A DNA stretch of 64,000 nt from a virus: the IMG/VR virus record IMGVR_UViG_3300034068_000289, positions 1 to 64,000 of that record. One strand, 5' to 3'. The first letter of the stretch is position 1. The number at the start of each line of letters is the position of its first letter. A program made the position numbers and the translations under genes. Shown here in pieces: positions 28,201-35,811 of this stretch. The notes under the pieces were generated by a model. It was given only the letters and a program-made list of their open reading frames with translations. It made no database searches and was not told the origin of the DNA.

Positions 28201-30799
28201 ATGTTTTTGATGTTGCTAAGTCTGCAAGCCTTTGCAGTTCTTGTGGATCTCTTATTGGGGCGCCTGGCGCCTGACCATGAGCAAATACAAGATTCTCTCC
28301 GTTGAACGTTGTTGCAGAGGTTCCCTTTGGTCTATTTCTTGCTACGCCTTCTTGTTCAAGAATGTTTTTTAATGTTTCCCCAGATAACTTTTTAAATCCA
28401 TCTCCTGCTGCTCTTGCTTCATCTTCAAGTCTTTGCAATACACGAGATACTCCTTCAATGTCTTTGCTGAACTTAGATAGTTCTGAAATTAATGCAAGAT
28501 TTGCGCTTTGTGGTGTTGCTCTATTTGGTATTGCATAACTTCTGCCACCAAAAGAAATATTTGATCCATCTGCACCAATACCATCTCTACCAGTTGCATA
28601 TCCTGGAACAGAATCATTTCCAATTGCTCTTAGTAGTGGTCCATACTTATCAGTGTTTTCTTTTGATACAACAGTCTCTCCTGGTTCAAGCATGGCTGGG
28701 ACTTTATCGCCAGTACCAGTACCTGGAACGCTGAATACACCCTCTGCATACTTTCTTGGAGCAAGACCTGATGTTGCGCCCATCGCACCAGGGGCTGCAT
28801 TAAATAATCCTGGGGATGACATTGCAAGTGCTCTTGCCTGTGATGCTGCATTTCCATATGCTGCTGCCAAGGCATTTGCTGCTCCTGCTTCAACATTAAA
28901 TGTTTCAATTAATTTTTGATGTGATGTATGAAGTGCGTTAGACTGTGCAAGGCTTTCAATCTGTTGCTGAGTCATATAGTCAAAGCCTGCACCAAGGACG
29001 TTGCTTTGTCCATTAAGTTTTGCCATTCCTCCACGGAGCATTGCAAAGAACTTGATTACGTTTGCAGTTCCGTTAGCAAGCAAACCAAAAGCCATGAGTG
29101 CAACTGGTGCCAAACCTCCAACCACTCCAACAATAGTTGTTATGATTTTCTTTGTTCCATCACTTAGGTTATTAAACTTTGCTAATATATCTCCAACAAA
29201 TTTTACAATAGGTGTTGCAGCCTCAAGGAATGCCTTACCCAAAGGCATCAATTGAACCTTCATATCTTCAATTGCCTTTTGGAATTTCTTTCCAGTTGCA
29301 TTTTCAATCTTTGATGTTTCTCGCTCTGCCAGGATTGCTAACTCTTCCATAGAGGCGCCTGCCAAACCTAGTGCTCTAGAAGCCTGACTACCATCTTTTG
29401 TTATGTTCTGGAATAATGTTGATAGACGGGCAAACTGGAACTTACCAAACATCTGCTCAATTGCTCTAGCACGGTTGAGTGGATCTAGTGTATCTAATGC
29501 TCTTGCAAATCCTACTACGGTTCCCTTTATGTCCCCCGCATTATTATTTACAATTCCCTTGATATTAATACCAAGCCCAGCGAGCATCTCTGCTGCTTTC
29601 TTGGAAGGGTTAATCATAGATGCAAGACCAGATTTAAGTGCGTTAGCACCTTCTGATGCGTTGATGCCACCTTCCTTCATTGCTGTTAGGAAGAACGCAA
29701 GATCTTCAACAGATCCTCCAAGTTGCTTGATTACTGGGGCTGCTTTTGGAATTGCAATTGTTAAATCTTCAATAGATAGAACAGTTTGGTTTTCTACAGC
29801 GTTGAGAAAGTTAATCTTGGTTGCTAATTGTTCAGAAGATATTCCAAAAGCATTTTGCAAAGATATAGTAGTCTCTAGGGCTTGTTGCTGATCAACCTGA
29901 CCAAGAACAGCAAGCCTAGTTGCCTGTGTTACTTGAGCGGTAAGTGCTGCGCCAGCATAGCCTGCTGCTGCTGCATCTGCAGCCATGTTCATTGTATCTT
30001 TTACTGCAACACCATACTTGGTAAACTCACCAGCGAGTCTTTTAATTCCATCAACAGCCTTATCTGTTTCTGCAACGCTAGTTGCCATATCCCCGTATAC
30101 ACGCTGGAATTTTACAGTTGCTTCTTCCATTTCTCTAAATGTTTTAGCAGCAAAGGATCCAAGCATTGTAAGAGGAATTGTTAAACCAACCATTAACTGA
30201 CGGCCTGCCCACTGAGTATTCTTACCAAAATTTAATAGTTGTGTTGAACCCTGCTTGAGTAGTTGGTTGAGGAACTGCTGTCTTTGTGCAGCCATCTGAA
30301 CACGTGTTGCATAATCCGTATAAGCGCCATTGGTCATTTGCAGATGCTTTGGCATGACCTGAAGTGTCTTTACTAATTGACCATTAGCATTTGTTAATTG
30401 GACATATTGACTTTGAAGTGTCTTTACTCTATCCTTGCTTGCACGTTGAAGGATTTCCTTCTCTTGAGCAAAGAAGTTTTTTAAGACATTGCTGTTTAAT
30501 GATGTGGCTGCTGCGGTGTATCTAAAATATTGTTTAAGGCTTAACTGGTTTTTTTCTAGCGCACTGGTGAAGGCTGCAGTGGAAGTGTGGACATCCTTTT
30601 GGCTAGCAATGAACTTTCCAGTTTGATTAATCGACTGGATGAGTTGGCTGTTTAAACCCTTTTGTGCATTTTCAGCAGCAATGTTTCCTTGTGTTAAGGA
30701 TTGGTTAAACTTGCTTAGACCAGCCTGAAGCCTTCTTAATTCTGAAAGAGCCGTGGCCGTATCAAAATGTATGCCTATATTAGCATTTACATCAGACAC
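22220..30799 (-). CDS. Tape measure protein
   Basis: A 2859-residue protein that sets tail length and is ejected with the DNA. Residues about 180-480 carry the phage tail tape-measure core (AAAAGYAGAALTAQVTQAT, SLQNAFGISSEQL). Two copies of the typical VPAMLEPGETVVSK motif occur, near residue 700 and near 2786 (IPAMLSPGEFVVSK). A long Ala/Gly-rich hydrophobic stretch lies at about 1325-1393 and coiled coils at about 2380-2630. At roughly 0.15 nm per residue this predicts a tail near 430 nm. The start codon is GTG, preceded by AGAGGTGG; no in-frame ATG fits. Confidence 0.95.
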   Translation of the reverse strand: MSDVNANIGIHFDTATALSELRRLQAGLSKFNQSLTQGNIAAENAQKGLNSQLIQSINQTGKFIASQKDVHTSTAAFTSALEKNQLSLKQYFRYTAAATSLNSNVLKNFFAQEKEILQRASKDRVKTLQSQYVQLTNANGQLVKTLQVMPKHLQMTNGAYTDYATRVQMAAQRQQFLNQLLKQGSTQLLNFGKNTQWAGRQLMVGLTIPLTMLGSFAAKTFREMEEATVKFQRVYGDMATSVAETDKAVDGIKRLAGEFTKYGVAVKDTMNMAADAAAAGYAGAALTAQVTQATRLAVLGQVDQQQALETTISLQNAFGISSEQLATKINFLNAVENQTVLSIEDLTIAIPKAAPVIKQLGGSVEDLAFFLTAMKEGGINASEGANALKSGLASMINPSKKAAEMLAGLGINIKGIVNNNAGDIKGTVVGFARALDTLDPLNRARAIEQMFGKFQFARLSTLFQNITKDGSQASRALGLAGASMEELAILAERETSKIENATGKKFQKAIEDMKVQLMPLGKAFLEAATPIVKFVGDILAKFNNLSDGTKKIITTIVGVVGGLAPVALMAFGLLANGTANVIKFFAMLRGGMAKLNGQSNVLGAGFDYMTQQQIESLAQSNALHTSHQKLIETFNVEAGAANALAAAYGNAASQARALAMSSPGLFNAAPGAMGATSGLAPRKYAEGVFSVPGTGTGDKVPAMLEPGETVVSKENTDKYGPLLRAIGNDSVPGYATGRDGIGADGSNISFGGRSYAIPNRATPQSANLALISELSKFSKDIEGVSRVLQRLEDEARAAGDGFKKLSGETLKNILEQEGVARNRPKGTSATTFNGENLVFAHGQAPGAPIRDPQELQRLADLATSKTSGVGKHLQSSADAARAGDPNGYVRQFSNFGFMLPEKANKGQMSPTDLASRFSGEDMSITMAPMYDQYARSMGMSLQEALNDPAIASQMHADMQVFAGRISSEVSKIPTEFVNDPEFYAAVEQAQSQLGDSVSGMMKQAIADAKSTSVVGTFGGAENRGSEGQRISLAAKETALRSELGASSSVKPYRKRNPEFVKASTEISDALDKDLTRAEKEIAKTASPSKRTKKLGQDIGDGLSQGLASKTKDVSAQSDKLKNAAKIDTDNKEFYDDIDTPDMRDQRQVLKSLDRRRRSGKGSISSGSSSDRIDKSSATLTLEVDKLSKATGDSLEAQRRHQDNIVTASDLAEATANSSQQIANAADQTANAQQTSSMLADQISKKDREILAEKERELAALRAKISSSASQSQNLDNRLTKEQALKEASGYAREDGKVFIDPGTGDPMDKKTYNKMKRGMRREKVGKFSGKAAGGLGMATMVAGTMGAPPAVTGALGAASTVASIAPALAGMGPVGWAVAGLAAVGGGAYLLNKHFEGAAIATAKFVTATSATSDLMKKIGQETGLVGASEIMNKRRGDGLLSGYNEAARKGTMEGEKFMGSATGKELTATYTKNANENGSEVAAQQFAMQLAAAVADGTMSADLASQTAYQLGVNLKDSSISMKVDGQLRNLIGANGEDLTRDPLTVRTRLAVVAGGRSDQVVQGLNEALAKGNSGRTEAAQLAASGANAIEMAQMQADGMARYYEDQVKSLTAQRAATTNKERQLELDNQIKAVQDQQIAGMEKMNRLVAAQVLRQEGYLRDEIIGDYTGTAKEDAFFDASKADVKAKYKGTAYEASAQRVLNLGARADEDKSFGSVAAGRVFEGKIQMLMASGQMNPQQVETMMKIFNGNLASMDVALNVGIKKQGATKVAELTSLLSGMKNKTTAQNIVVNMVRKSPAEFDRVGKALALLSASDGLEIDMSAYIDTVGLPGLEKLAAKLDLIEAMKSPIEKQAIIDFGKDTGTNMQGIIDNWTYFSNLKDPVQKEAIQTYTALHNTLISFENEDARRAWAAKLAEQEALGFGAKGSKEYTTAYTTKFNTLTSGTLNDPAAAAKTANAMVVAKYGVDPVVASKAAGKTTDTGSGTKPADPYADLLKRLKEVRLASINAEGGIKALNKALLAAKKGGIGDAYKGIKEQMQDKGKNSQYMDFIMGLDPKEQAKFMRTAKAGTGKNKGKAIDPFTGKVIKDGKVGDVVFSKNAQQVEAGLNKAITGDFIVAQKAVLKNLNEQEIVTKKLAALGMSNSEIQQVLSDEAMTTVIATGKITDKELATNIALEKQRVAREKINELINVGKTAIEEQSNNTKIPAVLEFFAKNGPAMSPKALNSLISDPKSLAGAIAAMETYGTDAEKAKEQVEAIAKGLEAVQANSTIKIALEYANSDLKGKATKGLEAAQKIMNVRKTAYSNMSINELRKAQTSDNTALGGKASWNVGEAGYQAAVKNGVDPSAGMMGKSLASIQKQRASLAQAIGVATAKTTALESQLTTAQNKLSKDLETNAKKYESLIKSQESIIKTKQDFIKKNFEDPAKALGVESNKISNDLSIMAHSADEINKKYDAQAEALANVQRINENIIRQQQQQLGLADALSSGDIAAAAKAAQDMRAADASNYAGGVSSAMDQSRNNEIKNLKNDSGQSQEQLQERQYQISQELFKLETDPARLAAEKAIEEAQAQIVVYQEAQVAAAEKLQSDFDTINATIQTQLADQKTILDTLMQQDAQLALEEISAQAVVDQIMALDDSSGHTLEMWEEIVAKMEEGEPLSEAYAVAMEAAADSALSNKNSWASVLDTMNKIPKSLYTKHVYDEIHNITNYITNYVTTVAVAAKTGGKSDGGTADSNTGSANTSKTAGGKWAPYAMASGGMVPRYFAQGGFNMIPIGTDTIPAMLSPGEFVVSKFAVDNFGVDKLRSINTGNTDLGSVYNYNLSVNVKSDANPNDIAQTIIEQIRQVDNQRIRSNRL

Positions 30800-30826
30800 G
30801 TTTCATTCCACCTCTTTACATTATTT

Positions 30827-31156
30827 TTACTTAGTTAAAGAATTAACTAATGCAGTTGGATCAGCAAGTTGGATTCCAGAGGCTGCATCTACTACTTCAT
30901 ATACTGTAGGTAGGTCGATGTTTTCTTCTAGTGCTGCTCTATCTTCTGCGAGTTCTGGACTGTACTGCTTGAATGCGATCTGTACGCAATCAAGAAGAAT
31001 GTCCATAGACTTTTCATTATTGTCTGCCACTGTGCTTAGTTCTTGGAACTTTTGCATGAATGGCTTAAGTAGTGAAATCTTTAGTGGTTGTACTGTTACC
31101 TTTGTACCGTCGATTAAAACTACGTGCTTTTTATCTGTTGTGGCTTTGTCTGCCAT
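30827..31156 (-). CDS. Tail assembly chaperone-like protein, short copy
   Basis: A 109-residue protein upstream of the tape measure. It is a clear paralogue of the N-terminal part of the next gene upstream: both have V-x-PLKI-x-x-L, a C-x-x-IA-x-KQY-x-PE helix and P-x-VY. Proteins at this place guide tape-measure folding and tail-tube polymerisation. A leadered promoter TGG-TATAAT (31186-31194) and AGGAGG precede it. Unlike the usual gpG/gpGT arrangement there is no long overlapping frame after it, so a frameshift product is not expected from this copy. Confidence 0.65.
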   Translation of the reverse strand: MADKATTDKKHVVLIDGTKVTVQPLKISLLKPFMQKFQELSTVADNNEKSMDILLDCVQIAFKQYSPELAEDRAALEENIDLPTVYEVVDAASGIQLADPTALVNSLTK

Positions 31157-31185
31157 AGTATTTCCTCCTGTGGATTGTTAAATTA

Positions 31186-31194
31186 ATTATACCA
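31186..31194 (-). promoter_or_regulatory. Extended -10 promoter of the short tail chaperone
   Basis: TGG-TATAAT on the minus strand, about 29 bases before the ATG at 31156, with AGGAGG in the leader. It may add transcription for the tape measure gene. Confidence 0.6.
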
Positions 31195-31210
31195 CAGCAA
31201 GCGTGTTTTT

Positions 31211-31891
31211 TTAACCCTCTACAATTTCGTAGTCTATACCCATACCTACACCAAACCCTGCCTTTGATGCTGTTGCACCTTGATAGGCAAGAATGTCATT
31301 TCCATCAACTGCTTGACCTTTACTGAATACCCTGGCCTTCATGTCTTCCCATTCTTGCTGACCGCCACCAGAACCAGCATCTAAATCTACTCCTTGCATT
31401 GCTGCTATAAATTTCTTTTCGTTATGATCCAATTCTCTTTTAACACTGAGGGTTGCAAGTATCTCTGGCATAGACATTGACTTTTCTAGTTCTAGATAAT
31501 CTTTCCAGATCCCAAGCAAAAATACTTCTGATTCTATCTTTGCTAAATCTAATTCTTCCCAGGAAGATCCACTGTCTACTGCCTGCTTTTTTACAGACTC
31601 TTCTGAATCTTTATTTACTTTAATACCTGCAGCATAGTTGAGGAGTTTGTATACAATTGGCATGTTACATATGTCTTCTGCTTCTGGATAAAACTCTGGG
31701 CAGTATTGCTTTAATGCTATAGAGGCACACAAAGCAAGGTTAGTCATTGCTTCATCATCACCATCAGAGTTTTTAACAAGTTCAAAGGCATCCATTAATT
31801 CTCTTAAATATTTTATCTTTAATGGTACTGCTTCAACTATAACTCCATTTAGTAATTCTACTTGTCCTGATTCATATATTTTTGTTGCCAT
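31211..31891 (-). CDS. Tail assembly chaperone, long copy with fused C-terminal domain
   Basis: A 226-residue protein. Residues 1-92 are homologous to the short chaperone; residues 110-226 form a second domain (SWEELDLAKIESEVFLLGIWKDYL, then QQEWEDMKARVF) resembling the T part of gpGT-type products, here encoded in one frame without frameshift. At the domain junction (31586-31592) a slippery A-AAA-AAG occurs in frame. The ATG at 31891 lies 6 bases after TGG-TATACT (31898-31906), directly downstream of the tail-tube terminator, and there is no ribosome site, so it should be leaderless. Confidence 0.7.
   Translation of the reverse strand: MATKIYESGQVELLNGVIVEAVPLKIKYLRELMDAFELVKNSDGDDEAMTNLALCASIALKQYCPEFYPEAEDICNMPIVYKLLNYAAGIKVNKDSEESVKKQAVDSGSSWEELDLAKIESEVFLLGIWKDYLELEKSMSMPEILATLSVKRELDHNEKKFIAAMQGVDLDAGSGGGQQEWEDMKARVFSKGQAVDGNDILAYQGATASKAGFGVGMGIDYEIVEG
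31586..31592 (-). other. Slippery heptamer A-AAA-AAG in the tail chaperone gene
   Basis: It is in frame (gtA AAA AAG) at codons 100-102, exactly between the two domains. A -1 shift would open 47 further codons with a different, basic sequence before a stop. Confidence 0.4.
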
Positions 31892-31897
31892 TATATA

Positions 31898-31906
31898 AGT
31901 ATACCA
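31898..31906 (-). promoter_or_regulatory. Extended -10 promoter of the long tail chaperone (leaderless)
   Basis: TGG-TATACT on the minus strand with six bases between the box and the ATG at 31891. It overlaps the T-tract of the preceding terminator. No clear -35 is visible. Confidence 0.65.
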
Positions 31907-31938
31907 AAAGAAAAAGCCCCATCCGTTAGGATGAGGCC
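31906..31938 (-). terminator. Intrinsic terminator after the tail tube gene
   Basis: On the minus strand a 9-bp stem (GCCTCATCC paired with GGATGGGGC, one G-T pair) with loop TAAC is followed by TTTTTCTTTT. It lies 30 bases after the major tail protein stop and ends exactly where the TGG-TATACT promoter of the next gene begins. It should limit read-through from the abundant structural genes. Confidence 0.85.
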
Positions 31939-31967
31939 AATTCTATTATTAAGTTGTGGTTTAAAGA

Positions 31968-32612
31968 TTAAGCGCCTCCGCCAGCAGTGCCAACGGTACG
32001 GTCAACGATCTTTCCGTATGAACCAGATGAGTCATCTGGAAGTAGACGGAATGAAACTTCAAACATAGAAGCAGCATCACGCTTTGCAGATACTGTTACG
32101 CTTTCGATTGAAAGTGCACGGTATGCAGTGTAGATACGCTCCTTTGCAACTGCTGCGTCGCCAGATCCTGGACCTACAGCAATTAGACCTGCTTCAACTG
32201 GGACATCGCCCAAGTCTCCTGCAGATAGGTTAAGTGTTGGGTTTCCCGCAACTGTAGACAAGTTAGAATCCTTTGCTGCTAATGCAACTAGAAGGTTTTC
32301 CATTGTTGCTTCAGCGAATGATGTCTTTAGATTGACCTTCATACCTTGCTTGAACAACTTTGCTACGTCAAGAACCTGATCAACAGCAACTTCACCGAAA
32401 TCTGGCTGGAACTGTAGTTCTAGACCATTGCTGGTATAGCCTACGTTACGCCACTTTGCAGTGTTGGCTGATGCTGAAAGGGTCTCTGTGTACTTTGTAC
32501 CAGACACGAATGCTGGAACTGAAGTAGATGGTGTAAGGGCACCGTCTTCGTATGTGAAGAGCGCTGCTGCGCCAACGATTATGTTAGCGTTACTTCCTCT
32601 TGAATATGCCAT
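31968..32612 (-). CDS. Major tail (tube) protein
   Basis: A 214-residue beta-rich protein of the size of siphovirus tail tube proteins, starting MAYSRGSNANIIVG. The body shows tube-type strands (GYTSNGLELQFQPDFGEVAVDQ, then IESVTVSAKRDAASMFEVSFRLLP) and a Gly-rich end. It sits between neck genes and tail chaperones, is followed by a strong terminator, and has two TGN-TATAAT promoters before it with AAGGTG as ribosome site. These features fit a highly expressed structural gene. Assignment is from position, size and strand pattern. Confidence 0.75.
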   Translation of the reverse strand: MAYSRGSNANIIVGAAALFTYEDGALTPSTSVPAFVSGTKYTETLSASANTAKWRNVGYTSNGLELQFQPDFGEVAVDQVLDVAKLFKQGMKVNLKTSFAEATMENLLVALAAKDSNLSTVAGNPTLNLSAGDLGDVPVEAGLIAVGPGSGDAAVAKERIYTAYRALSIESVTVSAKRDAASMFEVSFRLLPDDSSGSYGKIVDRTVGTAGGGA

Positions 32613-32664
32613 ATTTTTTCACCTTTTCCTTTATATGAAATAAAGGGCTTGTTTCCTCGTATTA

Positions 32665-32673
32665 ATTATAACA
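32665..32673 (-). promoter_or_regulatory. Extended -10 promoter of the tail tube gene
   Basis: TGT-TATAAT on the minus strand, about 52 bases before the ATG at 32612. A second box, TGG-TATAAT at 32686-32694, overlaps the stop codon of the preceding neck gene. Two promoters before the tail tube gene would suit strong late expression. Confidence 0.6.
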
Positions 32674-32686
32674 GCGTTTTTACTGA

Positions 32687-33199
32687 TTATACCAGTGGGG
32701 TTGAGGGGTCTTTGTAGTGATAATCGTACTCAATAATTATTTTATTACCCGCCCAGGTTCTGGCTGTTCCAAAGTCGATGATATCTCGGCTTTCATTAAG
32801 TTGATAAATCTTAAAAGTATGGAAGAATATATCTGTGCGGTACTCTTCTGGAACTAAAGTTTTATTTGAAGCATACCAATTATTAATATCTTGTCCTGAT
32901 TCATCAGAACGATCAAAGTGCTCAAGGAATCTCTCTTGGATTCCGTATAAATCTACAATATCTCTTGCATAAAAATAATACAACAATTGCTCACACCTTA
33001 TGTGTGGAAATGGTCCACGCCTCATTCTAAACATTCTGTCATAAACTCCAAGAAGATTTACTGGTCCTCCTGGAAATTGCTCAGTAAATGCGTCAATGTC
33101 TGTTGGCATAGTTGGAACAATAGCGCCAGCCAAACTATCGGCAAAGACCTTGTCTTTAATGTAAGCATTAATGATTGCTGGTGGCATGTTTGTTTTCAT
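32687..33199 (-). CDS. Tail terminator/neck protein
   Basis: A 170-residue protein, MKTNMPPAIINAYIKDKVFADSL. Its size and order (after two neck genes, before the tail tube) match tail terminator or completion proteins of siphoviruses. The C-terminal part has strand-rich segments (AGNKIIIEYDYHYKD). It is joined to the preceding gene by TAATG at 33199. No diagnostic motif is visible, so the assignment is positional. Confidence 0.5.
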   Translation of the reverse strand: MKTNMPPAIINAYIKDKVFADSLAGAIVPTMPTDIDAFTEQFPGGPVNLLGVYDRMFRMRRGPFPHIRCEQLLYYFYARDIVDLYGIQERFLEHFDRSDESGQDINNWYASNKTLVPEEYRTDIFFHTFKIYQLNESRDIIDFGTARTWAGNKIIIEYDYHYKDPSTPLV

Positions 33200-33879
33200 T
33201 ATGATACCCTCCCAAGTGATGCAGTTGCTACCCAGCGAGATCCAGTTGATACTCCAACAGACCTTCCGCCTCTTGCTCCTGCACGAATGTTTTCCTTAAA
33301 TACTTTAGCATTCTTAAAATGATCTGATAAACCACTTGCCTTTAAAAATGATTGCCTAAAATAAACACTAAAAAATGAATCTAAAACTTTTGCAAATTGA
33401 CCTTGTGACTGACCTCCAGGGTTATCAATAGTAACTGAATTTGGAGTAAATATTGTCTGTCCATCAATATCGAATGCTAAGACCTTTGCTTTCCTAGGTG
33501 CTATGGTAACGGGTGTTCCGCTTTCCATAATCTGCGCCTTGCTGTAGAAGGGTACTTTAGATCCATCTTTTATAGTAGTTGATTGTTTAAAACTGCTAGA
33601 GAATTTTAAACCTGTTGATGTTATTGAGTAATTTATATCGTACAGTCGTGACTCTGGGCTTCCTATCTGATACCACTCATATATATGATGAAGTGTTTGT
33701 GGGCTTACCCTCGCATTTGAGTCTATATATCTATATACAATTTCTGTAATCTCTGGTCCTAAATTTCTGTACATCTCTGCTTTACCGTATTCAAGTCCTT
33801 CAAGAAATCCAAATGAGTAGTCCATTATGTTTTTCATTTCTTTATTAAATGCTGCTGTATTAAATCTAAGACTTATCAT
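33199..33879 (-). CDS. Neck protein (HK97 gp10-like)
   Basis: A 226-residue protein. Residues 1-60 are helical (FNKEMKNIMDYSFGFLEGLEYGKAEMYRN); residues 60-150 have a beta region (SITSTGLKFSSSF, KVPFYSKAQIMESGTPVTIAPRKAKVLAFD). The phrase MESGTPVTIAPRKAKVLAF is the type found in HK97-gp10-family tail completion proteins, where a hydrophobic strand follows I-x-P-x-x-x-K-x-L-x-F. It overlaps its neighbours by 4 and 1 bases. A position between head and tail is therefore likely. Confidence 0.6.
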   Translation of the reverse strand: MISLRFNTAAFNKEMKNIMDYSFGFLEGLEYGKAEMYRNLGPEITEIVYRYIDSNARVSPQTLHHIYEWYQIGSPESRLYDINYSITSTGLKFSSSFKQSTTIKDGSKVPFYSKAQIMESGTPVTIAPRKAKVLAFDIDGQTIFTPNSVTIDNPGGQSQGQFAKVLDSFFSVYFRQSFLKASGLSDHFKNAKVFKENIRAGARGGRSVGVSTGSRWVATASLGRVS

Positions 33880-34316
33880 ATTGTTGACACCTGGTTTTCA
33901 GATCTTCTAACAACTAGTTTGTAGTATTCAATTCCTCCGAATGGGCCAACGTATGGTTCATTGGTTGCAATTTCAAATATTGTTGACTTGCCTGCTCTAA
34001 CTCCTGCTGTCTCTGTATATATTGGTGTCCCAGATGAGTCTCTTATGTTTGTTAGTACAATGTTTGTAATAGAGGTGGCTTCTTGTCGTTCTGAGATTCG
34101 AATGTCATTCTTTGTTCTTCCGTATAGAACTGAACTGTGTGTTATATTTACGTTGGGTGCTACTTCTTCTTTAAGTCCCGCAGAAGATAGGCTACAAGCA
34201 ATTGTCTTGTCTATTAGCCACTGCTTTTTTACTTCTCCAAGATCCCCTTGTGTAACGATTGGGTAATAAACATCAGCCAATAGTGGGAAGGTAAAATCTG
34301 AAATTTCGCATAACAT
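33876..34316 (-). CDS. Head closure/neck protein
   Basis: A 146-residue beta-rich protein, MLCEISDFTFPLLADVYYPIVTQGDLGEVKKQW. The pattern of an N-terminal strand pair, a G-D-L-G-x-V-x-K-x-W segment and later a strand with TNIVLTNIRDSSG resembles small head-tail joining proteins. It is linked to neighbours by TAATG (34316) and a 4-base overlap (33876-33879). The role is inferred from the order adaptor, closure, gp10-like, terminator. Confidence 0.5.
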   Translation of the reverse strand: MLCEISDFTFPLLADVYYPIVTQGDLGEVKKQWLIDKTIACSLSSAGLKEEVAPNVNITHSSVLYGRTKNDIRISERQEATSITNIVLTNIRDSSGTPIYTETAGVRAGKSTIFEIATNEPYVGPFGGIEYYKLVVRRSENQVSTI

Positions 34317-35224
34317 TAGATTATCCCTGGTTTTAGAATAGTATTTGAATACTTATCTAAGATCTTATCTACCAACATATTACCAGTTCCGTTAAATACA
34401 GCCTTGTCAAATTGGATTGTAAACTGATCTGTGTTGTATGATGTTACATATCTCTTGTAATAATCTAACTTACCACATTTAATGTCTTCAATAAGTGCTC
34501 TTGTTGCAATTTCTACATCTGATGGGATAGTCTTATATCCTGCATCAACAACAAATGTGTAGTCACAGCCTGCTGGAAATGCTACTGACTCATATCCAAA
34601 ATAACCAAGATCTCCTCTTGAAATTGGAAGACTTGGCATTGCATTTTCTGAACGATTCCATGCCCCACTTACAACTCTCTGCACTGCCGAGTTGTCCATT
34701 GTAATCATATAGTCATGCAGGTTGGTCAATGGAGTGTCTACGTTATAAACTAAAACGTTGTCCTCGTATACCTTTAAAATTTTATTTGTTTCATTCCATA
34801 GTGGGAAGTAATCTGTTCCTTGACCCACTGCCTGTATTACCTTCTTGTGATTGTAAAATCCATTTGGAATAATTGTATCAATAATTGCTCTAGCAAGAAG
34901 TTCGTGCATTCTGTATTCCGCAACTTCTGAAGCAGTGTCGCCAATCTTATTTGCATTAACGTAAGGCCTAATGATATCTAAGTTTTCTTCATGTAAGATA
35001 TTTACACGTGCTGTATCATAAAATTTAATATAAAACTTTCTGTCAAAACTTACTTTGTCTGCTGGCAGAACATATGTAACAATGCCGTTAGCGTTTGACT
35101 GAACTGTAGTTTCTACTACTGAGTGGTCCACCAAATCCTCAACCGACTGAACGTACGTATAGTTGGCTATAGGTAGTGTCCAGGTAGTTGTAATAGGATA
35201 AGGTGGAACTCTCATTACCTCCAT
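34316..35224 (-). CDS. Head-tail adaptor-like protein
   Basis: A 302-residue protein. The N-terminal third is beta-rich (TTTWTLPIANYTYVQSVEDL) and the C-terminal part is helical (EIATRALIEDIKCGKLDYYKRYVTSY, MLVDKILDKYS), the latter reminiscent of gp6-type connector proteins that bind under the portal. It is larger than typical adaptors (about 100-150 residues), so an extra beta domain may be fused at the N-terminus. The start could be the ATG at 35224 or 35215; 35224 is listed because it leaves the shorter gap. Confidence 0.5.
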   Translation of the reverse strand: MEVMRVPPYPITTTWTLPIANYTYVQSVEDLVDHSVVETTVQSNANGIVTYVLPADKVSFDRKFYIKFYDTARVNILHEENLDIIRPYVNANKIGDTASEVAEYRMHELLARAIIDTIIPNGFYNHKKVIQAVGQGTDYFPLWNETNKILKVYEDNVLVYNVDTPLTNLHDYMITMDNSAVQRVVSGAWNRSENAMPSLPISRGDLGYFGYESVAFPAGCDYTFVVDAGYKTIPSDVEIATRALIEDIKCGKLDYYKRYVTSYNTDQFTIQFDKAVFNGTGNMLVDKILDKYSNTILKPGII

Positions 35225-35227
35225 GAA

Positions 35228-35782
35228 TTAGTTACCGAATTCCTTCGCAACTTCTTCTGGTGTAGCAATTCTGCAGTGATCCCTTGTTAACCAAGCCTCT
35301 GCTGCCTTTGGAGAAAGAATGTTGTATCCATTATAGACTTTGCCAAATTCTCCCCATGATGCGTTTCTTGTAGAAAATACTGCAACTTTGTCTGATGACA
35401 ATGGTGCTGATGGTGCAGCAGGTGCTGCGTGAACTTCTTGCTCAACAGGTGCAGTTGATCCTAAAACTCCATTATTGTCATAGCCTAGTGATGGCTGTAG
35501 AGCAACTTCTGGTGCCTCTGGTGAATCGATAACATCGTTGTCTGATCCTGGCTCTCCTGGATGAATATAAACAAAAGGTTCTGGATCTTTCCACTGTGGT
35601 GCGTCTTCAAGTTCAAGTATTTCTACATCGTTGATTTCATCAGCAAATGCCTGATCTTCTTCGGTCATTGCTGGTTCTGGTGGTTCTGGTACTTCTAAAA
35701 CTTCTGGGTTTTCTTCAACAATAGAAGATAGTTCTTCTTCTGAAAATGTTCCAGCAATTTCGTTATTTAGTTCTTCTGACAT
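35228..35782 (-). CDS. Acidic head-associated protein
   Basis: A 184-residue protein with a long, very acidic, proline-rich N-terminal part (residues 1-120, many E, D and P) and a compact C-terminal domain (VAVFSTRNASWGEFGKVYNGYNIL, AAEAWLTRDHCRIATPEEVAKEFGN). Comparable proteins lie just after capsid genes in many phages and may be decoration or head-completion factors. It has an extended -10 box (TGA-TATAAT, 35812-35820), AGGAGG, and a hairpin upstream. Function is not established. Confidence 0.5.
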   Translation of the reverse strand: MSEELNNEIAGTFSEEELSSIVEENPEVLEVPEPPEPAMTEEDQAFADEINDVEILELEDAPQWKDPEPFVYIHPGEPGSDNDVIDSPEAPEVALQPSLGYDNNGVLGSTAPVEQEVHAAPAAPSAPLSSDKVAVFSTRNASWGEFGKVYNGYNILSPKAAEAWLTRDHCRIATPEEVAKEFGN

Positions 35783-35811
35783 AAGTATGTCCTCCTTGTA
35801 GTGTTAATTGT

